Below are positions 33,869-46,782 of a stretch of 64,000 bases of DNA, one piece after another (positions within the stretch are counted from its first letter, which is position 1; each line of letters opens with the position of its first letter). This DNA is from Embiotoca jacksoni (Eukaryota > Chordata > Actinopteri > Embiotocidae), in NCBI GenBank assembly GCA_022577435.1, contig JAKOON010000009.1, positions 12,977,911 through 13,041,910 on the forward strand, written 5' to 3'. Made by a program: the position numbers and the translations under genes. The notes under the pieces are model-generated. The model worked only from the letters and a program-made list of their open reading frames with translations. It was not told where the DNA came from and did no database searches.

Positions 33869-35648
33869 ACACTAGGTGACAGAGTGACACCCTTTACTTA
33901 GAGGGCTAACTGAGGCTTTTATTTTCATAGTTTTTATTTCCCGTCACAAATAATCCCTTTGTATTCGCCAAGATAATCGCTGATATCTGAAACATCAGCA
34001 TCACCACTAGAGACAAGTCAGTCGAGGCAAGAAACATGAGCAGTAAGACAACCATGTTCTAAACAAACCCCCAATAAGACATCAAAGGGAAAACAGTAGG
34101 TCTCACTTTCATCTCCAAAGGATTTCACGGCTAAACTGTTGGCTTGTTTACAACTTGGTTTGTTTACACTGTGCATTCCACCACTGTGTACTAAAGGTTT
34201 AAGAAAACATCGATAAACTTGGCTGTTGCAAGATTATGTTGGTGATACTGTATCCATTCTCAAAAACAGTCGATTGATTTTGAATTGATATTTTACACGC
34301 AAAGATGTGTGGAAGGCATGTGATAGATAGATTAAAACACTGCTCCATAGCAGAGTTGTAATCAATCTTCATCCAACTCCAACATAACAACTCAATAAAT
34401 CGAGACAGCATATACTGCAGCACTGAGTGTAATATGATTAAAACAATTTTTGCAATACATCACAATATATTGAATTGCAATCAATGTATTTTGATACTTT
34501 TTATGTAGAGAGATTGCTGCCAATAACGGCCCGACTGCGCACACAATCATGTGTAAAAAGTCTTCCCTCTACATAAGATATCTTTCCTGCTACATCTTCC
34601 CTCTGTGTGCAGCAGCCCTGGACACTGCTTCCCTGCTTCATTGCTGTTACTGTCTTATAAACACGCCACCCGCATCAACTCTTTCCTTCTCACTTTCTAT
34701 TTCAGGGTGTTAAGCTGCTGAGCACGACCAAACCTGCTCACAGCAGTATATCTGTTCAAATCGATACCCATTTCTCTCTCCAACACTTTTTCTATTCTTT
34801 CCTCTCGTTTCTGACTGCGGTTAGCCATGATAGGATGATTGGAAGGTGATACATCCACTAGGTCTGTCTTGTCTTTGTGAGATGGATAGATTAGCAGGGG
34901 GAGTGGGGAGGGGGAGGGGGCGAGAGAGTAAAGATCAGCGAGAGAGATTTTCCATGCTGCACAGCAATAAGGTGTTAGCAGATCCATCAGCACGCTTAGT
35001 GGAGGCCAACCCCAGCTCACTGGACTCGCTGGTGAAGTAATGTAACTCCTCCATCTCGCCTAGCCTTCACGTCCTTCCATTAACACCTCATGGAACCAAT
35101 GATGGAACAGATTGAGATGCCTTGTAGCACCCATAAACAATCAGCATCATGTCACTCATTTTCCATTCTTTGCCTGCACCAGTTGTGTCTGTCAGATGCC
35201 CATATTTCTCAACAATCTCTTCTCACCTCTTTCTTCCTTCCTGTGTTGCCGTCCATTCGCTTCACGTTCTTCAATCTGCCACACTTGAAACTCTGATGTG
35301 CTAATTTATTTGCATGTTTTGTAAGAGCGCAATCTTTTTTTTTTTTTTTTTTTTATCTTTATATTGAGCCTTTCCTCCCTCCCTTTGATGATTCTGTTGT
35401 CATCTCCCCGTGTGGAGGAAGGTTTATTATTGTCTGGGCACCAAATAGGTGTGATACAGAGGGGCGTCAGTCTGCTGCATCTCCTTTCAGACTTGTTTTG
35501 CCCTCCTTTTCTACTGTCTTGCTGCATGCTTTCTTCAGCTGTGTTTTGATGCTTCTGCGCGCTGGCTCAGGTCCTGTTAGTTTTAGGAAAATGTGAGGAT
35601 CCAGCCGCAGCATTTCATTAGCACAGCGGGTCCTATCACAGTAGACTG
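33869..35648. other. Non-coding stretch
   Basis: No gene supported. A splice-acceptor-like CTTTCTATTTCAG at about 34,693-34,705 is followed by no frame with recognisable content; the open frame at 34,846-35,040 has none either. T20 at 35,335-35,354. Confidence 0.45.
34430..34540 (+). mobile_element. Possible fragment of a dispersed fish repeat
   Basis: The words TTGCAATACATCACAATATA, TTGAATTGCAATC, GTATTTTGATACTTT and GAGATTGCTGCCAATA follow the order of a repeat I recall from fish genomes (TATCGCAATATATCGAATCG, GTATCGTGATACG, then TTGCCAATAC). The copy is very decayed. Confidence 0.3.

Positions 35649-35701
<53 letters not shown>
35649..35701. repeat. (CA)n microsatellite
   Basis: About 53 bp of uninterrupted AC/CA. 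Confidence 0.95.
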
Positions 35702-35703
<2 letters not shown>

Positions 35704-37329
35704 AAACCATTTATTCATGACTCAGCCAACATAATGTGAGCGTGTGCGAGGATGTGTGCTGCCTTTTTTCCCTCCTCTTTTATGAACATCTAAAGATTCT
35801 CGGTCTTCACACACATACCTCTGTGTATAGCTGTCCATTCCCATCACTCTTACAGTCGCCTCCTAGATCTCACCCTACACTCAACACGTACTTAAAAGCT
35901 GTCTGGCCTTTCTGAAGCCTGGATATATGAGATGTTTGTTTCCCAGCATTTTGTTCGTTGTGTCTTTTAGTATTTTAATTTTGCAGACATGCTGTTATGG
36001 TTATGAGCTGGCAACCTCTGAAAATCCTGACTTTTGCATGTGGTTTTGAAACTCCCATGAGCCTGCAAACACACATACTTTTAAGTCTTTCTCCGTGTCT
36101 CTGTGTCTTCAAATCTCTTCACTTCCTTGTGAAGCCAGTGGGAAAAAAAAAAAAAAATCCGTTTGGGGAACAATAACATGCCTATCTTCTTTTTTTCTTT
36201 CCTTTTAGACACACACTGTGGAGGGCCCCCACACACCAATTAATTAGATTAGATGCCTTATAACTGGTAGTTGTACCCCAGTAGGTAAGGTGCTTTTGCA
36301 GCTGCCAGGGGTACTGCTTAACTAATCAACTCAATTAAAAGGGAACTTTATATTTTTATATTTACTTTTAAATGTATTTATACATCAAGATATCTCTGTG
36401 AAGGAAGAGTAAAATAGGCAAATAGTAATACAAATTGTCTTCTTTACTGCATTTACATCATTAAATAGGTTCATACACCTAATTAAAACAGGTAAAACAA
36501 GTTAGCCAGTAAGTAGTAAATATGACACAATTAGCTAAAAGCAATAGATGAAAGTTTGATAGCTACCTAAAAATATGGTTGAACAGGCTTGAAATAACTT
36601 AATAGATAATTACCTTATTTAGCTAAAAGTAATGGATTTTGTGTGTATTTTGTCACGTAGAAGTTAAAAACTTCCCCACTTCGTAGCTGCTCATGAACGC
36701 ATCATAAACTGTAACCCCTAGCAGAATGGGCAGCGAAATATTGGATGAACACTTCATGTTGCTTTCTGAAAGTAAGCGGTTAAAAGCGTTAGCTAAAAGT
36801 AATGGATACATACATACAGCTTCTGTCACTAGTAGCACAAATATATACTTGAGCAAAGTAACCTATTCATGGCTACTTAATTGTATGAGGCAACATTGAG
36901 CTCGACTGGCGGTACATCAGTCCAACAAAGTATGACAACAGCAGAATTAGACAACTTCATGATTTTATTAGTCATTGTTCAGATAAAATGCAAACGTTTG
37001 TCACCTTGTCTCCTCTCGTCCTCCTCCTTCTCGTCCTCCGTCACGACACCTCTCCCTACTTCCCCATGTGTTTCCTACCTTTACATATTTCACTTTGCCT
37101 AATGAGTCAGTGCAGGCTTTGTGGATTCAATCATCACGTATTTATGAGAAGCCCTTAAATGCACTCCAGTTCTGGAGGGGTGGTGCTGAAAGAGATTTTT
37201 TTATTTTATTTATTTTTTTATCCCACTAATCCTTTTCACGGATTGTATCTTTGTTGGCCCTCATCCTCCCTATCACATTTTCAACTTTTATTCATCTAAG
37301 CGTCCTCTAATGTAACTAATGGCATGACT
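35702..37329. other. Non-coding stretch
   Basis: No gene seen. A15 at about 36,143-36,157; a threefold 17-mer at 36,531-36,808 (listed separately). Confidence 0.5.
36531..36808 (+). repeat. Three scattered copies of a TTAGCTAAAAGYAATRGA word
   Basis: Copies at 36,531-36,548, 36,619-36,636 and 36,789-36,806. The second and third are identical over 18 bp; the first differs at two positions. Spacing is irregular (88 and 170 bp), so it is not a simple tandem array. It may be subterminal repeats of an unrecognised DNA transposon. Confidence 0.6.
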
Positions 37330-37610
37330 GAAGCATGAACCCAATCAAGCCAGAGCTCTGATAGGCTAGCTAACAGATCCCCCTTTGCTTGATCACAACT
37401 TGGATTGACAACCTCCCGTATCGTGCTTTCAAAACGAGCTCACATTAAACGGATTTGTAGCCTTTCATTCGCGGGAACAGATTGTTGCTCGCTTTACCAG
37501 CGCAAAATTAATCTTAAATGTCTCTTATCGCTATGATTAAAATTGTTGTGATGGGTTCATTTTGTCTGTCGATAAATGGCACCCTTTTCTTTTAGGTTCC
37601 TCTTGGCTTG
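37330..37610. other. Low-repeat stretch, candidate conserved non-coding element
   Basis: Free of simple repeats, with varied words: GATAGGCTAGCTAAC, CAAAACGAGCTCACATTAAA, GCGCAAAATTAATCTTAAAT, TCGCTATGATTAAAATTG, GTCGATAAATGG. No frame spans it. An RE1 left half only (minus, TTCAGCACCAC) lies just upstream at about 37,180-37,190. Conservation is not tested. Confidence 0.25.
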
Positions 37611-38776
37611 CTTGGGTTCTGGTGATCCGATGCATCAGAATAATGGGCACCCTAAAAGCAGAGGGTGTCAGTTAAATGAGAGATGCAGCCTATATATATA
37701 CGGACACTAACTGTTAAAGACCTGTGTCTGTCAAGAACCATATAGTAATAACACTTTGGCAATAAAGGACAACCGTGTGTGAAATATATACAGTATATTT
37801 GGTAGAAGTTTGTTGTCTGTGTGGTGTCTGTGAGTACGACTTGTAAGAAAATGGAATATATTATCAATTATAGTTAGAAGGTGCTTTTAACATCAGTTCT
37901 TTTATCCTAAACCATCAGTGGGAATTAGCTCTGACATTTGAATTATTAAATCCAAAACTGTAAACCTTTAGTCTTAAACAGGGTTAAGGGAGAGTATAAT
38001 CCTTTTCATTTAATATTAAAGTGTGAAAACAACATGATCATTAAGGCTTAAAGGAGTTAACCATTTGGTTGGGAGCGAGGTTGTTTCTGTCCAATTTACT
38101 GTTCAAGTACCCAAGAACACAAATGTTTTCTATATTTTGGTCTATGCATGTGTGTGTCTCTCAAGGCGATGGAGAGCCTCTGCATTGTTGGCTAATAGTG
38201 GAATTCATCTGCAAAATGAAAGCCAGTGGAAACAAAATCAAGTCTGAAAATGTCTGTGAGCTTATTTAAAAAAAAAAAAAAAATCACTTACCCAGCGCTC
38301 ACCCTGTAAATACTGCAGAGGGCACAAGCAGTATGGCAGCAGAGAAAGACATGAAAATAACTATTTTCAAAATGTGTTTTTGGCAACAAGTGTTCATTTT
38401 TTTAGTCATCATTGTCAGCTTCTTCTTTTTATTTACTTAGTAAGTCATAAGATTTCAGTCCCAATTGAATCTGTGAGGTTCAAGTGTTTATTTAATTTGA
38501 ACAATCTTCTTGTTACTTTACTGATTTTTTTTTTTTTTTTTTTTTTTAACTGTATTCTTTCCACCATAACAGTTTCAGTTTTTTCTTTAAATATTTCCTC
38601 CAACTTTTTACCCCTTAGTCCCTTTGCTGTATATAAAATACAATTTTTATTTTTTTATTTGTTGCTATTCATTCCTCAGTAAAATTAAGATTCAGCCGAG
38701 GCCACAGAGTAGTGAATTATGGCTCTAATATGCTTCCACTGGCTGACGGCCAAATCTCATCGCTATACAGTTTTCA

Positions 38777-38778
<2 letters not shown>
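37611..38778. other. Non-coding stretch
   Basis: No gene seen. A16 at 38,268-38,283 and T23 at 38,525-38,547, with T-rich DNA after it. Confidence 0.5.

Positions 38779-38848
<70 letters not shown>
38779..38848. repeat. (GT)n microsatellite
   Basis: About 70 bp pure GT, then GCGCGTGCG and looser TG runs to about 38,902. Confidence 0.95.
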
Positions 38849-38853
<5 letters not shown>

Positions 38854-39632
38854 TGCGTCTATCTGGGCTTGCATTTGTGTGTGTGTCTGTGTGTTTGTGT
38901 GTATTTGCTGTTTAAGTGGAATGATCTTTCATCACCATCCCTTTCTCCTTCAGGGCAGACTGTTCAATCACATGCATTCTGTATGTGTTTTAATGGAAAT
39001 TCACCATCCCTTCACTTGCACAGTCATGATTATTACCCTCCAAAAACTGTAACCTAATCAATTGCTAAGGGTAAAGACAAATATATTTAAGCTGTAAACA
39101 CATTTATGTTAAAGTAACAGATAACAATGTGTTAAATATGGTTCTCACAGAACTAAATTCATTGCATTATCACAGTGAATACAAAAAATCTATAGGTGAA
39201 AACTTAGGACCGATTTCAAATTTGTCATTGCATCTCAACAAAAGTGTCCACTTTTTTTCTGCACCGACTCTTTCAGCTGACCTTAATTCTTTATAACCAA
39301 CATAAACCCTGACACTATGCAAGCAAATCATCTTGGCAACCAGGCCAGCTCTTCTACAGTGTGAAATATGTGCTGGGCTGCTGCTCTTCCTGGTAGATGT
39401 CTAAAATGACTAAGCCTAATTGGAGGAAAAAGGCCAATCCCAAAGTGGGTATTTAAGTCATTGGGTTCTCGACCGAAAGACAGAATGTTTGGCCAGAGAG
39501 GAGCGTTGCTGCACTCTGCTTTCATATGCCACACTCGCATCATTTAATTTACTAACTCATACAGGAGGTGTGCGATCCGGCATGTGTTGATGCATGTTTT
39601 CATTCGGGAACGCATGCGTGAAAGCATGCGCA

Positions 39633-39656
39633 TGTGTGTGTGTGTGTGTGTGTGTG
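39633..39656. repeat. (TG)12 microsatellite
   Basis: Preceded by CGCATGCGTG and GCATGCGCATG (39,611-39,633), which resemble NRF1-type half sites but may be decayed Pu/Py repeat. Confidence 0.9.
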
Positions 39657-40335
39657 CACATGTTTGTGTAAGAAAAGCAACCAACTGGATCTTACTTGTG
39701 TGAGCTAATGGGGGAACAAGACAGATTCATTATGTATTCCTCATAGATATTCTGCTCAGGGCTTTAAACATGAATAAACACTGACAACAGTGTAATTCAT
39801 ACCGTCAATTATGTGCCAGACACGTTTCCACAGGGTTAATGATTGTGACTGAGTGTCAATCATGTGTACGTACAACATAAAGAGTCCACGGGATTGCGTT
39901 CCTGTGATTTGTATTTTGTTCAGTGGACATTTTACCTTTCACTTTGATATTGTCACCGCACGAGTCATCGTCGGACTTACGTCCCCACTTCTTTTCTTGT
40001 TTACTTTTGCAGTTGCATCTGCACGCAGGTTGCTTCCCAACAATTAGAGCACAGATTTTGTTTCCTCTCCCCGTTGAGTGGCTGACGCTAAAACTAAGAG
40101 CATGCGCAGCAGTCATTATGCAGCAACAATGATAAGGAAAGGCGAAGAGCAGAGTGTGGGAAGAACACAGCGCCTGATTTGGCTGTAGTGTTGCCTTCTG
40201 TCTGATCTTCAGCTAAAAAGGCCCTAACTCCTACAACAGGCTTATAACCCCTCGCTAATCCCCCCTTCTGACTCATTTCACTGCAGTTTGAAGCTCTCGC
40301 TTTAAATCTCTTGTCCTCTCGCAGCCGTGCATTTG

Positions 40336-40337
<2 letters not shown>
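39657..40337. other. Non-coding stretch
   Basis: No gene seen. GCATGCGCAGC at about 40,099-40,109 is an NRF1-like half site. The stretch 40,010-40,320 is low in repeats and may be regulatory, unproven. Confidence 0.4.

Positions 40338-40417
<80 letters not shown>
40338..40417. repeat. (CA)n microsatellite
   Basis: About 70 bp of pure CA preceded by CGCGCGCG, giving an alternating purine-pyrimidine tract of about 80 bp with Z-DNA potential. Confidence 0.95.
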
Positions 40418-40722
40418 AGAGTCGCTGAATAACAAAACCCTTCAGTTGAAATGGAAATGTCTCGCTGGACCGGTAAATTGCACTGAGAAATATCTTGAGC
40501 CAAATGTTCACACAGAGACACAAGCAGAGACACGGGCACACACTGCAAATCCATTTTGTGATTTTGTGTTTAATTATAAGTGCGTGCATGCTAGCCACCC
40601 GTGACCTTCATTACTGATAGCTTTTTTGTTTTCTTTCAGCTTGTGTTAAATGTTTTCTTGTTTCCGAAAATAATGCTTTTTATGGTAAGAGGACACCCTC
40701 AGCGGATATTCACAAAGGCATG

Positions 40723-40775
40723 GACACACACGCACACACACACACACGCACGCACACACACACACACACACACAC
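40723..40775. repeat. Interrupted CA/GCAC repeat
   Basis: CA runs interrupted by CGCA units. Confidence 0.9.
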
Positions 40776-40879
40776 CGTAAGGATTCAGTCCATTACATGT
40801 GTCACTATGCCTGTTCTCTCTCAGGTCCAGTCTAAAATTAACACATTTTCTTTTTTCCCTTTATGCACATCAAATTAAA
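40776..40879. other. Short non-coding spacer
   Basis: Nothing recognised. Confidence 0.5.
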
Positions 40880-41190
40880 AATAGTGAGCTGTTGAGTGAG
40901 TGAGGCTGTCAAAGGTTTTGAGGGGACAGGAAGTAACCCGTCCCCTCAACAGAAGGCCTTTATGTCATTATTAAAGATTAATGTTTTTACGAGCACTGGC
41001 GGAATTAGCATTAGTGACGGTTTTAGTGTCAAACGCTTGTTTCAGAGCTGTCACTCGCCCCCGCCTCCCTAAAATGAGACAGCTTAATATCATGGCACTA
41101 ATAATACCACCTAATCACTGTGCCAAAATAGCAGATCACAGCCGTGGGTTTAGTGGTGGTGGGGCAGACATAGAGAAAAAGACAGGATTT
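40880..41190. other. Low-repeat stretch, candidate conserved non-coding element
   Basis: Contains GAGGGGACAGGAAGTAACCC followed by CGTCCCCTC (GAGGGGACAG is partly inverted by CGTCCCCTCA), GTCATTATTAAAGATTAATG, GCGGAATTAGCATTAGTGAC and CTAATAATACCACCTAATC. An open frame (40,981-41,208, 75 codons) has no recognisable content. Conservation is not tested. Confidence 0.28.
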
Positions 41191-44100
41191 TGTCACATTG
41201 CACCGTGATAGTATTCACAGGAGGCTAGAGCCACTTCTATTGATGCCTGCTTCACATTTTGTTAACACAATTGTCCCTTGATTACCGTGTTAGTCGGGAT
41301 AAAAACGGATCCTCTTTTTTGCCACGCCTATTTTGGGATAAAGATAAGAAGTGTCAGCAGCTAATCGACAATTCAGCCATTTGGACAGCTTTAAGATAAA
41401 TCATTTTCTTTAACATTGTTGCTGCTTATTGGTCTTCAAGTTATTTATTTGTATCTATTTATAAGAGGCCCCTGCCCTGACTATAATGCAGAATATTACT
41501 CAGCAGCTACACGTGTAAATCCACCAGCAGCTCCTACTGATAGATTGTTCTACGTATAATGTGCTGCTGCTGCAGCTGCACTCTCCATCTTCATAGAATT
41601 GCATTGACCAGTCACATGTGAATAGAATGAGAATATGGTTATGGAGAGATGGATATTTACCATGCAGAACATATCACTGTCTCCGCATTTGGAGCCATTA
41701 GGCTCAGTACTCAAACAATATTTCAGCCCCTCTTTAAGGCTGACTATGACTTTTTTTTTTTCTCCATATGATCCAATTACCTTTGTTCATCAGACAGAAG
41801 TGAATGGTGGTGATTCTCACTGCAATTGCTTCGCCGTCAGCCTCATGACACACACACTTGAACACAGATACTAGTACACAGTCTCCTGTGAGGCATGTAG
41901 GTTGAAAGAGTAATAGCTCAGTGATGAGGGCGGGCTTATCGCCTAACTGTATGGACCATTTAGGCCCCCATTACATACATTAATATATTGTGGGTTAAAT
42001 GAGCAAAGCAGCCATAGTAATCTGTCGACTGAGATGCTGTGGGAAACTCTGTTTTTGAAGGATGGGGCCGAGCAATTCTCCGCCTTGAACCTGCATTAAT
42101 GAGTGTTTTTGATCTTTTAGATTCAAATGGCTTTCGGGTTAAGGGTTGTTTGTTGTGCCTACAGTCAACCAGAGACTATCAACATCGGACTTTCGAGGTG
42201 TGCAAAGCATTTTAGGTTTAACTTTTTAGGTTACTGATATGGTTTCACAGCCCTCAAATTTACTGTGTAATTGAATCTGAGCAACTTCATCAGGCCCTGA
42301 TACACTTAAACCTTCCAACCAATATGACAGTAAATGGCAGACATTAACAACAAGCTAGTGAGTGGTGCATATAGCAAGCTGAATATGTAGTTGGTGGGGA
42401 CCAAAATGAAGCAAAAAGGCAATTCATATTTAGTGGCCAGCTGCGTAAGTAGGCAACAGGTTAGTCTCATGGCTTCATAAGATACAAATATGTTAGCAGT
42501 TGTCCATATCTCAAGTTTTGAGGTTTTGTCTACACTGTTTGACTTACTTCATTAATAATTTGATATATTTGGTGAAATGTTGGAAGTAATAATATGTAAC
42601 TTCTACTCTGATATTCGTTTAACTGTGTTGGCAATTTTTTTTATAACAAAAATTTTCAACAGGTTAATTGTTGGTCATTTGAAAGGGCAGGCCGAGTAAA
42701 AAGTAAACTCAACGTGCGAATTGACACAAATTTACAGCCGAGTATTTAAAAAAAGATTTGTGACTGTGTTAGAGCTTTGCAGCCTGTGAAGAGCGTCTCA
42801 GACAGTCTTTTTTTTCTATACTCAGGACAAGAAAGTTTAACGAAACACACTGAAATTGTACTCCTTTGGGGTGTGTTCCATTTAATTTCCTTCCTTGATT
42901 ATTGCTAATTGTTCCCTGATTAATTGTTCCTTTTCAAAGGTAGATAACTAATATACAGTAAGACAGCTTCTGCTTAGCTTGCACAAACACCACAGAGCTG
43001 AATGAGCTTTGGAGGCTTTCTGTAATTTATTATGTTCACATCCTTTTTTATTACTTTTGAACCTCCGTGTCTGCTTTCTGTCAACACCTATGCATTTTAA
43101 GTTTACAGAGGGTTTCCAGAGAAAATAGATTGTTTTAGTACACAGTACATAGATTAACAATCAGACAGATAAGCAGATTTCTGTGCTGTTAATTACATTA
43201 GTAGTGTAGGGGGTAGTGCTTTGCGCTAATTCTTCAATGTCCTTGCTGATGCACTTTGTCTAAACGACCACAATGGCTCAAATTTTTTTTCTGGTTTTAT
43301 GCCAGGACAGTTAGCTTTATGCCAATTAGAAACTAGTTGACACCGTGCTTTTAGTATTCAAGTGGACACAAGTGATTGAGGTGCTTTCAACCAATGTCAG
43401 TCGATGTCAGTTAACAGCTTGTCCTGATTGAATAAACAGAGTAAGACGGAGGATGGAGGGATGAGAGGCTACATGTTTGATTAGCCTCTGAAGTGAGGGA
43501 TGTGCCTTTAATCCCTCCTCTAACTAATCCTTCTTCTTTTGGAGGGTCCTCACAGCCTGGGTCGAAAAGTGTTGTAAGTCCTGAGTGCAGAGACAGCCAT
43601 CACGCTGGAGGGCTCTTTTACCTCTGTCAGTCTTTTCATTGTCCACACTGTCTACTTTTTGTTCTATCACAGGGACCAGGATGCTGAACATTCAGTACAA
43701 AGTGGATATGTTTGATGACTGTGATCACCATTACAAACATCCACAAAGCTGTAATTAAAGTGGCGGCATTTTTAGAAATGCTTCTGGCGTAGCTCTAAGA
43801 CTGGTGACACTGGTGTCCATCAATTTAGTCCAGATTGAAATATTTTAACTATTTAAAGCCCACTGACTTTGAAGATTCCTGACTGTTCATGACATTTTTG
43901 GCTTTTAATGACATACAGTATTTTCACAAATACTAGGATTGTTGGCATAAAGTTGAGCACAAGAGATCCTAAGGACATTTCCTGTAGCATCACCCACTTT
44001 CCTCTGCTATTGTCAGCCTGTTGCCCCAATGGGACCTCCGCCCCTGCCGAAAGAAAAACATACTCATAGAACTGGAGTTACATCCAGTACTATTTATTTA

Positions 44101-45800
44101 CTTAGCTCCTGTGCACCCGTTTAATATCAGCTCAGCATGAGAGTCGCTCATGCATTTGTCTATCATTGAGGCTCGCGCTCTAACACTGACACGCAGCAGA
44201 ACAGAAGGTGGACGCAGGTTAACGTTACTTGAGTTTATAACAACTACACTTGTTACAAGACAATACAAAAGTTAAATAAAAGCCCAAAGTTAAGCTGTCA
44301 ATGAACAAACCTCTACCCGATACTGCTTGACCAAAATATACAAAAACTGTTAAACGCACCCCCTAGCTGTATTGACAGAAAAGAATAGCAATATTTGAAT
44401 TTATCTGAAAGGACTACTGTGCCTAAGTGCAGTCTAACAAAGGTGCAGGTGTAGTTGTAGATGCTCAGCAAACGTTATTACATAAATGTATAGCCCCAAT
44501 GTTTGCAATATGAACAGAAGGTGAGTACTCTTTCAAATAACAGGGGTTTTAGTTCAATGCATATATTTCCCCTGTTACATTTCTCATTCTCCTGCTTCAG
44601 AGTTATTACTTATTTCCTATCAAACACTTCTCGAGCTGCAATTACAGAACAAGGTCACAAAAGCAGTAGATGATGAACCCTCACTTGAGCCTGCACCATG
44701 TCACGAATTGGATAAAAGAATAAAAAAGAAAAGTAGTAGTACTGGCAGCTACAGCTAATTGTAATTCCCCAAGCACCAGTGGAACTTGAAACCTCAGCTT
44801 GTAGCTTTATCCTGAATACTGAGTTTCAGCTGCCTGTACCCATTATAGTCTAACATGCCAGTCCATATCTTGTGCTACACAATTCAATTTAGTCAAATGA
44901 ATATCCGGGCTCCAGATAGCATGCTGTTGGAGCTATAGCAAAGCTCCACGCAGACAGCAGCTGTCATAAAGGACCGGTCGCTGCATAATGTACACCAACT
45001 CCTTCGCCGGTGGTATCAATGTGCGATCAATATGCAATAAAAACTCATTAAAGCAGTCTATGTTCTGTCATGGAAATTAATTCCGGAAGACAAATCTGCG
45101 ATGTATCACCCTGGATATGATTTCAGTCCATCCATGCAGAAACAAGTTATTTAAAGCCAGAAATTGGATATGAAGGGGGGGAGGGGGAGTAAGGAGAGAG
45201 ATATATAAAAACAGAGATAGAGAGAGGAAAGTGGAGGATGAAACCAACCCATCTGGAAGAGAGGAGACAGAAAGAGTCCATGACAGCCCAGCATAATGAG
45301 ATTCGGTCATCTGTGTGGCTTTCCATTCACCTGAAAGGGAATTAACATTAAAAAAAAACACACACACACGCTATTCTCCATTCTGCTCATATCTCTTCAA
45401 ATCATCATTGCTTCATATCCATCCTTCCCACTCACAGTGATTGCAGCATCTGGTGGATCAATCATCAAACTGTTTATTGCAAAAGGTGGTTTTTTACCTG
45501 GTTTAAAGGCAGTGAGACAAAAACAAAACCAAGAAATGTGACTGAGAAGTCGGTTCTAACCACATTTCACTGCAAACATGCAAGCTCATTGGATGTTTTC
45601 ACCTCAAATGCTTTTTTGGTTTAATCTTGCTTAGTGAGGCCTTCATGCCGGGGTACTGCTGTGAGCTATGGAGGGAAAAAAATGCAGCGTGAGGTTTTCT
45701 GCTGGATAATCTATGTATTCCTTCCCCCTTTGTCAGTTAACAACACAAAAATACAGACATTACAAGAGCAGCTCAATCTGTATGATAAAATGTAGCTGCT
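41191..45800. other. Non-coding stretch
   Basis: No gene seen over 4.6 kb. Purine-rich patch at about 45,172-45,240 with a G8 run. Otherwise AT-leaning DNA without recognised repeats. Confidence 0.5.
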
Positions 45801-45816
45801 GGGGGGGGTACAGCAA

Positions 45817-45845
<29 letters not shown>
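45801..45845. repeat. G8 / C15 inverted homopolymers followed by (CA)7
   Basis: G8 (45,801-45,808), an 8-bp spacer, then C15 (45,817-45,831) and CA. The opposed G and C runs could pair as a hairpin. The C run is likely length-unstable and prone to sequencing error. Confidence 0.85.
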
Positions 45846-45849
<4 letters not shown>

Positions 45850-46059
45850 CATGGACTTGTGTTTTAAGACAGGCAATAGGTGTGCTATTTGTATTTTTAG
45901 GCAGTTAAGAATACACATAGGGTTAGGGTTATGCATGTGCATTCACAACAGCCCACACTTGTACCTTCCCTCCCACTCCGTTGTATTATAATCACACATA
46001 TTCTAATAATAATTTATAGCAAAATCAGAAATTGATTACCTGCATCGATCTGCACATTT
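45846..46059. other. Short non-coding spacer
   Basis: Contains AGGGTTAGGGTTA (two telomere-like units), too short to mean much. Confidence 0.5.
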
Positions 46060-46500
46060 ACCTGCTGTAAGAGAGACCGATCATCTTCATTTTTCAAAGA
46101 GGAATTTGAGGATTGATCGAGACTTACTTTAGCTTTCATCTCCTCTACAGTACCACCAAGACGAGGCGGAGGCACACGCTTGCTAACTTATCAACGTTTC
46201 ACTGGAACGTGGCTGAATGATTGAGTGGTTGTCGAGGAGTCAGGGGTCTTAGACGATTTGGATCATGTGTTAATGTGACACGCGCTAATTATCTGCTGTG
46301 CTGGAATAGTATATTGATCCGTATTACGTTAGTCATCTAGTTACCAGCTATTGAGAGCAATAACTCACGCTGGTTCCATTTACTCGTGATCAATGATTCA
46401 TATGAATTACTGAATTAAAATCAATGCAACTGACATCTAATCATTACTTTAGACTGGTAAATTACCATAAAAGGCGCCAATTACTGAATAGACATGATGG
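46060..46500. other. Strongest candidate conserved non-coding element
   Basis: About 440 bp without simple repeats, dense in homeodomain-type words: CGCGCTAATTATC (TAATTA at 46,286-46,291), TGATTCAT (46,394-46,401, the PBX-HOX form TGATTNAT), GAATTACTGAATTAAAATC, and GGTAAATTACC near 46,456 (an 11-bp palindrome). This type of composition is typical of developmental enhancers. No frame spans it. No alignment available. Confidence 0.33.
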
Positions 46501-46700
46501 TGCAGTTCCTTCTATTGTTAGTGTTGTCAATAAGCAACGTAATGATGCTCACTAGTCTCTGCAATTTAGTTCATTGTTTGAATTGTTGTTAATTCTCGCA
46601 ATAAAATGCTTGCCATTTCCTTTTAGTTTTTGTTTGCAGCATTATGCTTTTGCTGTTTTTGTAATGCAGGAGGACTTGTAAGAGTTGTTAAGGCTGTATA

Positions 46701-46703
46701 TGT

Positions 46704-46775
<72 letters not shown>

Positions 46776-46782
46776 ACACACT
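46701..46782. repeat. (TG)n microsatellite
   Basis: About 70 bp of TG ending in GCGCACACAC. Confidence 0.95.

Noticed and set aside
34690..35040. Possible exon after CTTTCTATTTCAG
   Set aside because: No frame starting there encodes anything recognisable and no convincing donor follows.
45917..45931. Telomere-like TTAGGG repeat
   Set aside because: Only about two units; expected by chance.
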